A stretch of 64,000 nucleotides of DNA from Rhizobium sp. J15 (GCF_002531825.1 NZ_NWSX01000021.1:28459-92458); one strand, 5' to 3'; shown: positions 1 to 9,170, numbered from the stretch's first letter. Notes: generated from the letters alone by a model not told the origin. A program made the numbers and translations.

Positions 1-129
1 CGAACCGACGGCGGCGACATCCATCATCGCCCGGTCATGGCGGCGCGCGCCGATGACAGGAACGATCGAAAGAATGAGCGCCGTCGCCAGCGCCAGCACC
101 AGCGCGTAATGGCCGATCTCGATGATCAT
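1..129 (-). CDS. ccmF: Cytochrome c heme lyase CcmF (CycK), N-terminal 43 codons
   Basis: Partial gene entering from the left edge. The visible residues begin MIIEIGHYALVLALATAL, the start of the first membrane helix of CcmF, the large inner-membrane component that joins heme to apocytochrome c. Its ATG overlaps the ccmE stop in an ATGA arrangement, so the two are translationally coupled. Only the first helix and the following cytoplasmic turn (ARRHDRAMM) can be seen. The family and gene order ccmI-ccmE-ccmF (cycHJK) support the call. Confidence 0.88.
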   Translation of the reverse strand, partial: MIIEIGHYALVLALATALILSIVPVIGARRHDRAMMDVAAVGS

Positions 130-608
130 TGCGTCGCTTTCGCCTCCTGCCCCTGGCCTTCTGCGCCCTCGCCTTCCTTCCACAACCCCTGCTGCTTCAG
201 CCTGTCGGCCACGTCCTTCGGCATATAGGTCTCGTCATGCTTGGCGAGCACGGTGTCGGCGATGAAGACATTCGTTCCCGATGAAAACATGCCCTCGGTG
301 ACGACGCCTTGGCCTTCGCGGAAGAGATCGGGAAGAATGCCGGTATATTTCACCTTCACCGCATTGGCGCTGCCGTCGGTGACGGCAAATTCGACCGTCG
401 AACCGGCGCCGCGTACGACGCTGCCTTCACCGACCAGGCCGCCAAGCCGGATGCGGGTTTCCGGCGCCACCGGCGTCTTCGCCAGATCCGCCGGCATGTA
501 GAAATAGGCCACAGACTGGCTGAAGGCGAACATCACCAACAGAACCGCGGCAATGATGAAACCCATCCCGCCACCGATCACGGCTAGGCGCTTCTGCTTG
601 CGGGTCAT
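126..608 (-). CDS. ccmE: Cytochrome c maturation heme chaperone CcmE (CycJ)
   Basis: 160-residue periplasmic heme chaperone that binds heme covalently and passes it to CcmF. A single N-terminal anchor spans about residues 8-36, followed by the OB-fold domain. The signature LAKHDETYMP carries the heme-binding His124 and the conserved Tyr128, and length is normal for the family. The start overlaps the ccmI stop by 4 nt and the stop overlaps the ccmF start by 4 nt, so the genes form one tight operon. Confidence 0.96.
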   Translation of the reverse strand: MTRKQKRLAVIGGGMGFIIAAVLLVMFAFSQSVAYFYMPADLAKTPVAPETRIRLGGLVGEGSVVRGAGSTVEFAVTDGSANAVKVKYTGILPDLFREGQGVVTEGMFSSGTNVFIADTVLAKHDETYMPKDVADRLKQQGLWKEGEGAEGQGQEAKATQ

Positions 609-1738
609 TCCGTCATTCCCTCCGTGGCTATGCCGAGTTCCCTGGCAAGCGCCAGCAACTGCCTGCCCTGTTCACCGGCGGGCGGAAAGGCCGCAAGCCC
701 GCGCTTCAGCGCGCCGGCTGCGCGCTCCCTGTCGTTCAAGACGGCGTAAGAGCGCACCAGCCGCATCCAGCCCTCGAAATTGTTCGGATCCTGGCTGAGT
801 TTGGCATCGAGGCTTTCGACCATGCCGCGGATCATCTGCTGCCGGTCGCCGGCGCTCATGTCCTCCGCCGCCGCCACATCTTCCTCGGTTGGGTTGCCGG
901 GAGCAGCCGGATTGGCGGCCGGCGCACCGCCGTTCATCGCAATATGTTCGCTGACGAGCGGCAGCCAGGGCGCATCGGGGGGTGATTGTTTCGCCAGCGC
1001 CTCAAAGGCCTGGCGGGCCTCGTCGCGCCGTCCCGCCTGCTCCAGACTCAGCGCAATATAGAAGCGCGCCCGCGGATTGTCCGGCTCCAGCGTCAGCGAC
1101 TGTTCGAGAACCTGGCGCGCCTCCTCGGTCACCACACCGTCGGAGACCGCCATCAGCGTTTCGGCCAGACCGTCGAGCCGGATGGGGCTCGGGCCAAGAA
1201 GGCGGATGGCGTTGCGGTAGGCAGCCTGCGCGTCATCAACCCGCATCGTGCGCAAATAGATCGGCGCCAGCACGTCCCAGCCCTTGCCGTCATCGGGATT
1301 TTGTACCAGATGCCGCTCCGCCTTGGCGATCAGCATGGCCACATCGCTGCCGGGATTTTCCAGCCGCGCTTCCAGCGGCTGCGACGGCAGGTCCGGCCTG
1401 CCCGTCGTCAAATAAAGACAGAGCCCGAAAACGGGCAGGAGCAAGAGAACGAAGGCCTCGGTGACACGGTGATGCCGTGCAGCCTTCGGCTTCTCGGCAG
1501 GCTCATCGACAGAAACGGCAATCAGCCGCCGGCCGATTTCCGCCCTGGCATAATCGGCTTCTTCAGGGCTGATCAGCCCACCATCGAGATCCCGATCGAG
1601 TTCGCGCAGCTGGTCGCGATAGACCGCCGCCTCGCCCACGCGGCTATCCTCAGCCACCTTCGCTCCGCGCAGAAGGGGGTAGAGCAGGACGGCGGCGACG
1701 ACTGCCGTCAGAACGGCAACGAGAATCCAGAACAGCAT
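605..1738 (-). CDS. ccmI: Cytochrome c biogenesis protein CcmI (CycH)
   Basis: 377-residue apocytochrome c chaperone of the Ccm heme-ligation complex. Two membrane helices are visible, about residues 2-22 and 93-110, separated by a charged cytoplasmic loop (YRDQLRELDRDL, typical of CcmI). The periplasmic C-terminal part holds TPR-like repeats, for example YRNAIRLLG and LTLEPDNPRARFYIALSLEQ. It is the first gene of the ccmIEF run, immediately downstream of feuNPQ and a lipoprotein gene on the same strand. In R. leguminosarum cycH mutants lose all c-type cytochromes and show iron-uptake defects (established for the family). Confidence 0.95.
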   Translation of the reverse strand: MLFWILVAVLTAVVAAVLLYPLLRGAKVAEDSRVGEAAVYRDQLRELDRDLDGGLISPEEADYARAEIGRRLIAVSVDEPAEKPKAARHHRVTEAFVLLLLPVFGLCLYLTTGRPDLPSQPLEARLENPGSDVAMLIAKAERHLVQNPDDGKGWDVLAPIYLRTMRVDDAQAAYRNAIRLLGPSPIRLDGLAETLMAVSDGVVTEEARQVLEQSLTLEPDNPRARFYIALSLEQAGRRDEARQAFEALAKQSPPDAPWLPLVSEHIAMNGGAPAANPAAPGNPTEEDVAAAEDMSAGDRQQMIRGMVESLDAKLSQDPNNFEGWMRLVRSYAVLNDRERAAGALKRGLAAFPPAGEQGRQLLALARELGIATEGMTE

Positions 1739-1836
1739 ATCGGCCCAAATACGTGAAGCGCGCCGCTATTCCAACTGCCAAAGCCGGAATGACGAAGATT
1801 TGAGGCTATTCGCCGCAATAGGGACCGAAAACCACC

Positions 1837-2262
1837 TCAGCCGAGCGGCGACCAGGTGCCGTCTTCATTGCGGCAGGCAACGCCCCGCACCACCGTTTCC
1901 TTGCCGTCGGCGGTCACTGTGTGGGTATATTGCCGGCAATTCTGCGAACCGACCTGATAGGGTGCCGCCGCAACGACCTTGCCGCTGACGCCCTTGCCGG
2001 TCCAGAGGACAGGCTGGCCCACGGCCGCACCTTCCAGCGCCCGGTATTCCGCCTCGAGCGCCCGCTGCTTGTCGCTGTCGCTCAGGCTCACGCCGCTGCG
2101 GCCGACGATGCCGCCCTGCAGCGCGGTGATGAAGGTGGCCGAAGCCGGCGGCTTGCTCGAAAAAATGCCGCGCGAAGCGGCGCCCTTCGTCGTCGTGCAG
2201 CCGGATAGCGCAACGGCGACGAAAAGGGCCGAAACGATCATGCCTTGCGAGCGTAAAATCAT
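1837..2262 (-). CDS. Small lipoprotein of the rickettsial 17-kDa surface-antigen type
   Basis: 141-residue predicted outer-membrane lipoprotein. The signal peptide ends in a lipobox (VALSGC) with lipidated Cys22. The C-terminal half, with WTGKGVSGKVVAAAPYQVGSQ followed by CRQYTHTV and GVACRNEDGTW, matches the RT0821/Lpp0805-type surface protein family related to the 17-kDa antigen. Two Cys in this half could form a disulfide. It sits alone between feuQ and ccmI on the same strand with about 100 nt on each side. Function is unknown. Confidence 0.82.
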   Translation of the reverse strand: MILRSQGMIVSALFVAVALSGCTTTKGAASRGIFSSKPPASATFITALQGGIVGRSGVSLSDSDKQRALEAEYRALEGAAVGQPVLWTGKGVSGKVVAAAPYQVGSQNCRQYTHTVTADGKETVVRGVACRNEDGTWSPLG

Positions 2263-2380
2263 TGCGTCGAACCACGATCAGAGGTCAAAATCAGCCGATC
2301 GAAGTGCAGCGTCCCCGTGTCAGCATTAAGGCAAAGCATGCTATGCAATTGCCACTATCTTTGTGGCATCAAGCAGTTGC

Positions 2381-3773
2381 TCATGCAACATCCTTTGTGA
2401 CACCGGGGAGGATAAGCTTCGCCTTCAGCCCGCCCCATTCGCCGCGGGATAGCTCGAGCCGCCCCTGATATTCGTTGGAAATCTCGGTGACGATCGACAG
2501 GCCGAGACCGGTTCCAGGCTTGCTTTCGTCGAGCCTGCGGCCGCGCTTCAGCGCTTCCCGGATCTGATCCGGCTCCAGCCCCGGCCCGTCATCTTCGACG
2601 GCGAGCTCCACCCAGTGGCGGCGCGCGCTCGCCTCTGTGCCTTTCACGTCCTCGCCGGCCTCGACGGCGGAAAGCCGCACGCGGCTCTTGGCGAAACGCG
2701 CCGCATTTTCGAGGAGATTGCCGACGGTCTCCTCCAGATCCTGCTGCTCCATGGCGACGGCGAGATGCGGCGGTGAGACCGTAAGATCGAATTGGGTGTC
2801 GACGTTCAGGCGGCGCATGACGCGCACCAGCCGCTCCAGCGCCGGCTCGGCATCGGTGCGGGCGAGCACGGATTCGCGTTGCGCGGCGATGCGCGCCCGG
2901 TTGAGATAGGACTGCACTTGGCCCTGCATGGATTCCGCCTGGCTGCGCACCAGCTCGCCATGGGATTTTTCCAGCACCCGCGCCTCGTTCAGAAGAACGG
3001 CGATCGGCGTCTTCAGCGAATGGGCGAGGTTGCCGACCTGCATGCGCGCCCGTTCGACGATGCGGCGGTTGCTGTCGATCAGCGCATTCACTTCGTTTGC
3101 CAGCGGCAGGATCTCCCGCGGAAAATCGCCCTTCAGCTGCTCGCTCTCGCCGGCGCGGATGCGCTCCAAGGCAGCGCGCGCCTTGTCGAGCGGCTTGAGG
3201 CCATAAAGAATCGCCAGCGCATTGACGATCAGGCTGCCGACGCCGAAGCCGGCGAGCGCCAGATAGAGACTGTGGGAAAAGGTGCGCACGTCGTCTTCGA
3301 CGACATCGACATTGCCGGTGACGCGGAAGCGCGCCGCGCGGCCGTCGGTGTCGAGCACCACTTCGGTTTCGGCCACCTGCACGCGGTTTCCGGAGGCGTC
3401 GGTCACCTGATAGTAGCGCTCGTAGTTCTTGTCGAAGGGCGCCTCGACGACGGAGGGAACCGGAATGAGCGCCGAGCCGAGCGAGGGCGATACCAGCGGC
3501 GCGGTCGTATAGGTGCCGAGCGGTTCCACCACCCAATACCAGCCGGTCTTCGGCTGGGCGAAGCGCAGGTCACCAAGCTGCGGACTGCCGCTCAGCGCGC
3601 CCTGGTCGCCGATCGTCACCGAATTGATGACGTTGTAGAGCTGCGCCCGCAGCAGGTCCTGAAAGCCGCGCTCCGCGCTCTTGCGGTAAAGCGTGGAGAT
3701 CAGCAGGCCGATCACCACAAGCGCCACCGTCGACCAGACCGTGGTCAGCAGCAGCACACGTGCGGTGAGCGAC

Positions 3774-3784
<11 letters not shown>
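2381..3784 (-). CDS. feuQ: Sensor histidine kinase FeuQ
   Basis: 467-residue inner-membrane sensor kinase. A helix at about residues 9-31 and a second at about 173-195 flank a periplasmic sensor loop. A HAMP-like linker precedes the phosphoacceptor motif NLAHSLKTP (His255). The ATPase domain shows NLLENAARFA, DDGPGLE and GTGLGLSIV. Its start overlaps the feuP stop by 11 nt. In Sinorhizobium and R. leguminosarum FeuQ works with FeuP in osmosensing, cyclic-glucan export and iron-linked phenotypes; this role is transferred by homology and by the feuN-feuP-feuQ-cycH order. Confidence 0.92.
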
Positions 3785-4445
<661 letters not shown>

Positions 4446-4499
4446 CGGTCCGCCTTCGTCCGCTTCAAATCGATCATGTCCTGAATAAGCCGATTCCGC

Positions 4500-4748
4500 T
4501 TACATCGGAACCTTTACCGTCACTTTGCGTGGACGCTGGCCGTTCCCCTGCACGAGAACGGTGATGATGCAGGTATCGCCCACCGGTTGCACAGACAGCA
4601 GCTGGCCGCCGGTCTGCTCTACGACCTGGGCTGCGGCGGCGCTGCAATCGCCCGCCACCCGCACGACAAATGTTTCCGCGGCGTCCGGTGAGGGCGCCGA
4701 TACCACCAGTCCGGCGGCCAATGCTGCGACGCTCAGAGGAAAGGCCAT
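4500..4748 (-). CDS. feuN: FeuN-like small periplasmic modulator of FeuQ
   Basis: 82-residue exported protein. The signal peptide covers about residues 1-24 (AALAAGLVV core, then PDAAE). The mature part is a small beta-rich domain with only two cysteines, Cys35 and Cys60, that could form a disulfide, and a basic end (RPRKVTVKVPM). Position and size match FeuN of S. meliloti, a small periplasmic inhibitor of FeuQ encoded just upstream of feuP and essential there (established in S. meliloti). Identification rests on context, length and topology rather than a signature motif. The ribosome binding site is weak (CTTGAAAG). Confidence 0.78.
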   Translation of the reverse strand: MAFPLSVAALAAGLVVSAPSPDAAETFVVRVAGDCSAAAAQVVEQTGGQLLSVQPVGDTCIITVLVQGNGQRPRKVTVKVPM

Positions 4749-5250
4749 GTGCTATGCTTTCAAGGTAATCCAACTTGCTGCGAATATGTACTCACGCGAC
4801 CTGAATGGCAAATGAATGCGCTGTATTGCAGGGTATTTAGAACCATTCTCGCCTTTTGGCGGCCGCCGATTTCAGCCGCCCGAATCGCCGCCGCGGCAAG
4901 CCTCGGCGCTAACTTCCGCACATCGAAACAATGCCTTTCCGCCGACATGGCCAAGGGGCTCGCATGCCTCCCCAAAGGAGCGGGCAACCGGCGAGACTCA
5001 CGCGCGGCAACCGTTCCGAATCGGCTGCGCCGCACCGACGTCATGGTCACGGGCGGCGCCGACACGTCTCATCGCCCCAATCGTCCAGGAATTGTACCAG
5101 TCTTTCATGTCAATCATGCCATCGCTCTTATATTTTACTTTCGAGGAAAAGCGCAGGCCAGAGCGCCGGACCTGGTTTGGGCGGCTTTCACCGGCGGATT
5201 GAAACTGCTACGGTCGCGCAACTCCCGCATTTCACGCCTTCTCAGCACCG
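4749..5250. other. Intergenic region between feuN and an MFS gene
   Basis: About 500 bases without a convincing gene. It must hold the feuN promoter (minus) and the MFS promoter (plus). A 101-codon minus-strand frame here has no recognisable protein character and no good ribosome binding site. I see no strong repeat. Confidence 0.6.
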
Positions 5251-6483
5251 ATGCCAAAATTCTTCCGCCACCGCTCGGCGCAGACGGTCATCGTCCTCGC
5301 CGTTACCCAGCTGATCGGCTGGGGCACGACGTTCGACATGCTCGGCGTCATGGGCCGCACCGTCGCGCCCGATCTCGGCCTGCCGAACGAGGCGGCGTTT
5401 GCCGGCCTGACGATCATGATGACGGTCAGCGCCATCGCCGGTCCCGCGACCGGACGCTGGCTCGGCCGCTATGGCGCCGCTCGGGTGCTTTCGGCCGCCT
5501 CGCTGATCTTCGCGCTCGGCCTGCTTCTGCTTGCCGCCGCAAGCGACATCATGCTCTATGCCGCCGGCTGGATCGTCATCGGCCTTGGCGGCGCGCTCGG
5601 CCTATCGGCGCCGGCCTATACGGCCGTCGTCGAGCGTGAAGGGCTGAACGGCAAACGTGTCATCGCCATTCTGATGCTGTTCACCGGGCTTTCGAGCGCC
5701 ATCTTTTGGCCGATCCTCAGCCTTCTCAACGAAGCGGTCGGCTGGCGCCTTACCTTCGTCGTCTGCGCGGCGCTGCAATTCTTCATCTGCCTGCCGCTGC
5801 ATCTTTTTGCCCTGCCGAAGCCGAGCGCGACGCATGTCGAAGGCGCCGCGGCGGAAATCGCCCCGGTGCCGCTGTCGAAGATGGCGCAGCGCAAGGCCTT
5901 CCTGCTGATTGCAGCCGCCACGACGATCACGACCTTCATTACCTTCGGCATCTCGCCGTCGCTGCTCGAAATCTTCCGCCAGTCCGGCGCTTCGCCGGCC
6001 TTCGCGCTGCAGCTCGGCTCGGCCCGCGGCGTTCTCGGCATCTCGGCGCGTTTCCTCGACATGCTGCTCGGCCGACGCGGCAATCCCATGCTCAGCGCGG
6101 CAATGGGCATCGGCATGATGGCGAGCAGTTTTCTGATCATGCTGGCCGCCAGTCCGTCGACGCCGCTGCTGATCTCTTTCATCCTGCTCTATGGCTTCGG
6201 CGCCGGCGTCATGACCGTCGCCCGCGCGCTGCTGCCGCTCGCGCTGTTTTCACCGCGCGAATTCGGCCTGCAATCGGCGCGGCTGTCGCTGCCGCAAAAC
6301 CTCGCCAACGCCATCGCTCCGGTCATCTTCACCGCCATCCTCGACCGCGCCGGCACCGGCCCGGCGCTTGCAACCGCCGCCGTTTTGGCAGCCTTGTCGC
6401 TGGTCTTCGTGCTCATGCTCATGGCGCTGGTGCGCGGCGCCCGCGCTACCCAACCGAGCCCGGTCGTGCCCCAGGAGCTTTGA
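5251..6483 (+). CDS. MFS transporter (12 helices)
   Basis: 410-residue major facilitator superfamily permease with about twelve hydrophobic segments. The loop 2-3 region reads AGPATGRWLGRYGAARV, the usual MFS cytoplasmic motif, and the second half begins near KMAQRKAFLLIAA. The C-terminus ends in a short soluble tail. Substrate cannot be told; it resembles uncharacterised rhizobial permeases of the oxalate/formate or CynX type. No regulator is adjacent. The chosen ATG lacks a clear Shine-Dalgarno site. Confidence 0.88.
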   Translation: MPKFFRHRSAQTVIVLAVTQLIGWGTTFDMLGVMGRTVAPDLGLPNEAAFAGLTIMMTVSAIAGPATGRWLGRYGAARVLSAASLIFALGLLLLAAASDIMLYAAGWIVIGLGGALGLSAPAYTAVVEREGLNGKRVIAILMLFTGLSSAIFWPILSLLNEAVGWRLTFVVCAALQFFICLPLHLFALPKPSATHVEGAAAEIAPVPLSKMAQRKAFLLIAAATTITTFITFGISPSLLEIFRQSGASPAFALQLGSARGVLGISARFLDMLLGRRGNPMLSAAMGIGMMASSFLIMLAASPSTPLLISFILLYGFGAGVMTVARALLPLALFSPREFGLQSARLSLPQNLANAIAPVIFTAILDRAGTGPALATAAVLAALSLVFVLMLMALVRGARATQPSPVVPQEL

Positions 6484-6505
6484 TGGGGCATCAATCGCGA
6501 ATCTT

Positions 6506-6609
6506 TTGAATCGCTTGCCGCTGCTTTTTCGAACGTTGAATCCGGTGGCTCAAATGTTGAATCAACTTCGGACGATCTGAATCCGAAAAATCATTCATCC
6601 ATTTGAATC
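6506..6609. repeat. Cluster of five TTGAATC heptamers
   Basis: TTGAATC occurs at 6506, 6536, 6557 and 6603, with CTGAATC at 6577, all on the plus strand. Start-to-start spacings are 30, 21, 20 and 26 nt. The cluster lies between the ends of two convergent genes, so a promoter role is not obvious. Function unknown. Confidence 0.5.
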
Positions 6610-6642
6610 TCAATGGAGAGCCGCGGCGAAAGCCTGCGAAAT

Positions 6643-6948
6643 TCAGAGCGCCTGCTTCACCGCTGTGCGGCTGTCGTAATCGGCGGCGATGCGCTTTTCC
6701 CGGAGCGGCCGCACGCGCTCGATCGAGAGCTGGTAATCCGGATGCGCCTTATAGGCGGCAAGAGCCGCCTCGTCGTCGAATTCGCCATAGACCACAAGGT
6801 CGATCTCGGTGCCCAGCTGATCGGTCTTCACATTGGTGCCAATCTCGAGCAGCCGCGCATGGGGAATTCCGGTCAGGATTGAAAGCCCGGCCCTCACCTC
6901 CTCCAGATGTTCCTCCGGCACGGTGAAGAAGACGATGTGGCGGATCAC
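6643..6948 (-). CDS. Dabb-family (stress-responsive alpha/beta barrel) protein
   Basis: 101-residue protein of the Dabb/EthD-like ferredoxin-fold family (IRHIVFFTVPEE at the start, then LVVYGEFDDEAALAAYKAHPDYQ). Members are small dimeric barrels; some are enzymes, most uncharacterised. The GTG start is chosen because an AGGAG lies 7 nt upstream and the first strand begins there; upstream in-frame codons code for unrelated sequence. It is a single-gene unit that converges on the MFS gene. Confidence 0.85.
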   Translation of the reverse strand: MIRHIVFFTVPEEHLEEVRAGLSILTGIPHARLLEIGTNVKTDQLGTEIDLVVYGEFDDEAALAAYKAHPDYQLSIERVRPLREKRIAADYDSRTAVKQAL

Positions 6949-7009
6949 GCGGAAGCTCCTGTCAGATTTCAGAGTGTCAGCCGCGCGATAACACGCAAGC
7001 CCCGGGCCT

Positions 7010-7642
7010 TCAACCGCGTAAGCGGTCAGATGCAGCATCGAGACGTATCGCCGCATCGAAGGCCATGGCATAGGCCGCGAGCTTCTCCGCCCGATCGGTG
7101 CCGTTGACGATGCGGCGGGCATTCAGCCAGTCCTCGGTCGTCTCATTCAGGTGATCTTCGAGCTTGTGGCCGGTGAAACTGCCCTGCAGCATGCCTTCGA
7201 TCAGGATCGTCACCGCCACATCCATTTCCATCGCCCGGTCGGGCTCGGCAACGAGGTCGATACCGGTCAGCACGCTCATCGCCTCATAGTTCCGCTTATG
7301 GGTGAGCTGCACCAGGCCGCGCCCCAGCCAGCTGCGGCCATCCTCGTCCGGCCGCCAGTATGGCGTCCTCACCCAGGACAGCCTGCCTCCTGAAAAGGCC
7401 GCTTCCAGGATCTCGATCGCGCGCGCATCGCTTTCCGCCAGCGTCTCGCGCACGGGCTGCATGGTATAGGCGGTCTCGTGAAAGGCGGTTGCCAGGATGT
7501 AAGCGAGCCACCGACGGTCGGCATCGGCAAAGCGCCGTTCCCAAGCGTCGAGAATCGCAGTGATGCCCACTACCTGAAGCTGAGTGATTTCCCCTTTGAA
7601 GAGTGCATCCCGCACCGCGTCAAAAAAGAGTACCCTATCCAT
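7010..7642 (-). CDS. GH19/lysozyme-like peptidoglycan or chitin hydrolase
   Basis: About 210 residues with the lysozyme-fold signature of GH19-type endolysins: catalytic-Glu region LATAFHETAYTMQP and substrate-cleft motif WLGRGLVQLTHKRNYE. No signal peptide is visible, so it may depend on a holin or cell lysis, as phage-type lysins do, or act in the cytoplasm. No other prophage gene is near. The start at MDRVLFF is preferred; an ATG four codons upstream with a poor AGG is possible. Two palindromic boxes lie directly upstream. Confidence 0.75.
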   Translation of the reverse strand: MDRVLFFDAVRDALFKGEITQLQVVGITAILDAWERRFADADRRWLAYILATAFHETAYTMQPVRETLAESDARAIEILEAAFSGGRLSWVRTPYWRPDEDGRSWLGRGLVQLTHKRNYEAMSVLTGIDLVAEPDRAMEMDVAVTILIEGMLQGSFTGHKLEDHLNETTEDWLNARRIVNGTDRAEKLAAYAMAFDAAIRLDAASDRLRG

Positions 7643-7691
7643 GTGGACAACCATCCCGCGCTTTACCTGTCGTATCAAAGTTAACATCACC

Positions 7692-7731
7692 TTAATCGAT
7701 TAAAATCAACTTAATCGTTTAAAGCGTTTAA
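7692..7731. promoter_or_regulatory. Tandem palindromic operator-like boxes
   Basis: A perfect 12-bp palindrome TTAATCGATTAA (7692-7703) is followed 19 bp later, centre to centre, by TTAATCGTTTAA (7711-7722), then a third partial copy ending AGCGTTTAA (7723-7731). The AATCGATT core resembles LacI-family operators in alphaproteobacteria. The boxes lie between the lysin gene (minus) and a 43-residue gene (plus), and could control either. Confidence 0.5.
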
Positions 7732-7811
7732 CCCCCTGATTTACACGCCAATTATCTTGTGCAATGCATCTGCCTGCCCTGAAGCCTTGACCCCGAAAGA
7801 GGAGACTTCCG

Positions 7812-7943
7812 ATGCAGACGCCCGCCAATACACAAACCACCATTCCCCAGCACGTGGTCGACCAGATGGAAAATGAGTGGCGCCAGATTCGCCTTGAACG
7901 GGAAAATCCCCGTCCGGCCCAGCAGCCTCAACAGCAGCGCTGA
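7812..7943 (+). CDS. 43-residue hydrophilic small protein
   Basis: Short gene beginning MQTPANTQTTIPQHVVDQ and ending in a Pro/Gln-rich tail (RPAQQPQQQR). A strong Shine-Dalgarno (GAGGAG, 8 nt before ATG) and a downstream rho-independent terminator at 8060-8087 argue that it is real. The central part (VVDQMENEWRQIRLERE) should form one amphipathic helix. No family recognised. Its promoter region holds the TTAATCGATTAA boxes. Confidence 0.62.
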   Translation: MQTPANTQTTIPQHVVDQMENEWRQIRLERENPRPAQQPQQQR

Positions 7944-8059
7944 GACATATACTCAAAGCGGCGCCGATGTAAGGCCAGCGCTTGATCGGGCCGCTCGTCC
8001 GCTCTTTCCAGCGCTTCGCCACGCCCCACCTAAAGCGCCGTCAATGCCCGCCCAATGCC

Positions 8060-8087
8060 CCGGCCAGTCGATAATGGCCGGTTTTTT
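8060..8087 (+). terminator. Rho-independent terminator
   Basis: Stem CCGGCCA / TGGCCGG with an 8-nt loop followed by six T. Terminates the small gene at 7812-7943 and protects the convergent tetR gene. Confidence 0.85.
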
Positions 8088-8108
8088 GATGTCTCTTCGG
8101 CTGAGATC

Positions 8109-8675
8109 TCATTGCACCGCAGCGTCAAGCCGTCTCGCCAGCGTTTCCAGCGACCGGGTGAAAACCGTTTTGTCGCCTAGCGCGCGAGACAGCACCAGTG
8201 CGCCCTGGATGCCGGAGACGCATTCCTCGGCGAGCGCCTGCGCCTCTTCCCCAGTGCAGCCCGCCCGCGTCAGCGCCGCACCCAATGCATCGATCCAGCG
8301 GGTGAAATAATTGCCGATCGCAGCCGAAAACCGTTCCCTGGTGTCATCGAGCGCGAAAGCCCCGACGAGGCAGATGCGGCCGCCGGAGCGAAAATAATCG
8401 TTCACATTCGTCCACATGGCGGCGATCGCCTTGCGGACGTCGTCGTTTCTCAGCGGCCGATAGATCGCGTGTTCGAACCAGGCGTCGATCTCGGCAATGA
8501 CAGCGCTTGCCATCTCCTCCTTGCCGCCGGGAAAGAAGTGATACAGGCTGCCCTTGCCAATGCCGGTGCGTTCGGTGATCCGGCTGAGCGACGTGCCCTC
8601 GTAGCCGAGCTCGCGGAAGATTTCCGCCAGCAGCGGCACGACGTCGGCGCGTTCATGAACTGTCTTCACCCGCAC
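8109..8675 (-). CDS. TetR/AcrR-family regulator
   Basis: 188 residues with an N-terminal TetR helix-turn-helix (YEGTSLSRITERTGIGKGSLY, about 25-46) and a ligand domain of the YcdC/AcrR_C type (CVSGIQGALVLSRAL). It starts 5 nt after the stop of the NTF2-like gene, so the two are cotranscribed. A perfect TGTACC-TATC-GGTACA operator in front of that gene suggests autoregulation. A second GTG two codons downstream has better Shine-Dalgarno spacing (AAGG, 8 nt) and may be the real start. Confidence 0.88.
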   Translation of the reverse strand: MRVKTVHERADVVPLLAEIFRELGYEGTSLSRITERTGIGKGSLYHFFPGGKEEMASAVIAEIDAWFEHAIYRPLRNDDVRKAIAAMWTNVNDYFRSGGRICLVGAFALDDTRERFSAAIGNYFTRWIDALGAALTRAGCTGEEAQALAEECVSGIQGALVLSRALGDKTVFTRSLETLARRLDAAVQ

Positions 8676-8680
8676 GACCT

Positions 8681-9142
8681 TCAGAGGCCGAGTTCGGTGA
8701 GACCGGGATGATCGTCCGGTCGCCGGCCGAGCGGCCAGTGATATTTACGATCCGATTCTTGAATCGGCAGGTCGTTGATCGATGCGAAGCGACGCTGCAT
8801 CAGGCCGGCGGCATCGAATTCCCAGTTCTCATTGCCGTAGGAACGGAACCAGTTGCCGCTGTCATCACGCCATTCATAAGCGAAGCGCACCGCGATGCGA
8901 TTATCGGTGAAGGCCCAGATCTCCTTGATCAGCCGGTAATCCAACTCCTTTGCCCATTTGCGGGTGAGGAAGGCGACGATCTCGGCGCGGCCGGTGATGA
9001 ACTCGGCGCGGTTCCGCCAGCGGCTGTCGGGGGTATAGACGAGCGAGACACGCTCGGGATCGCGGCTGTTCCAGCCATCCTCGGCAAGGCGGACTTTCTG
9101 GGTGGCGGTTTCCAGGGTGAAGGGCGGAATGAGGCTGGACAT
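8681..9142 (-). CDS. NTF2-like protein, DUF1348 family
   Basis: 153-residue SnoaL/NTF2-fold protein of the DUF1348 group, recognisable from DGWNSRDPERVSLVYTPDS, WRNRAEFITGR and the C-terminal KYHWPLGRRPDDHP. Family members are small dimeric cone-fold proteins of unknown activity, common beside TetR regulators. AGGAG sits 5 nt before ATG. First gene of a two-gene unit with tetR. Confidence 0.9.
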   Translation of the reverse strand: MSSLIPPFTLETATQKVRLAEDGWNSRDPERVSLVYTPDSRWRNRAEFITGRAEIVAFLTRKWAKELDYRLIKEIWAFTDNRIAVRFAYEWRDDSGNWFRSYGNENWEFDAAGLMQRRFASINDLPIQESDRKYHWPLGRRPDDHPGLTELGL

Positions 9143-9170
9143 CGGATCTCCTGTACTTATCAGTCTTGAC

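Noticed and set aside
4760..5065. 101-codon minus-strand frame upstream of feuN
   Set aside because: No ribosome binding site, no recognisable features, Arg/Ala-rich as expected for non-coding GC-rich DNA.
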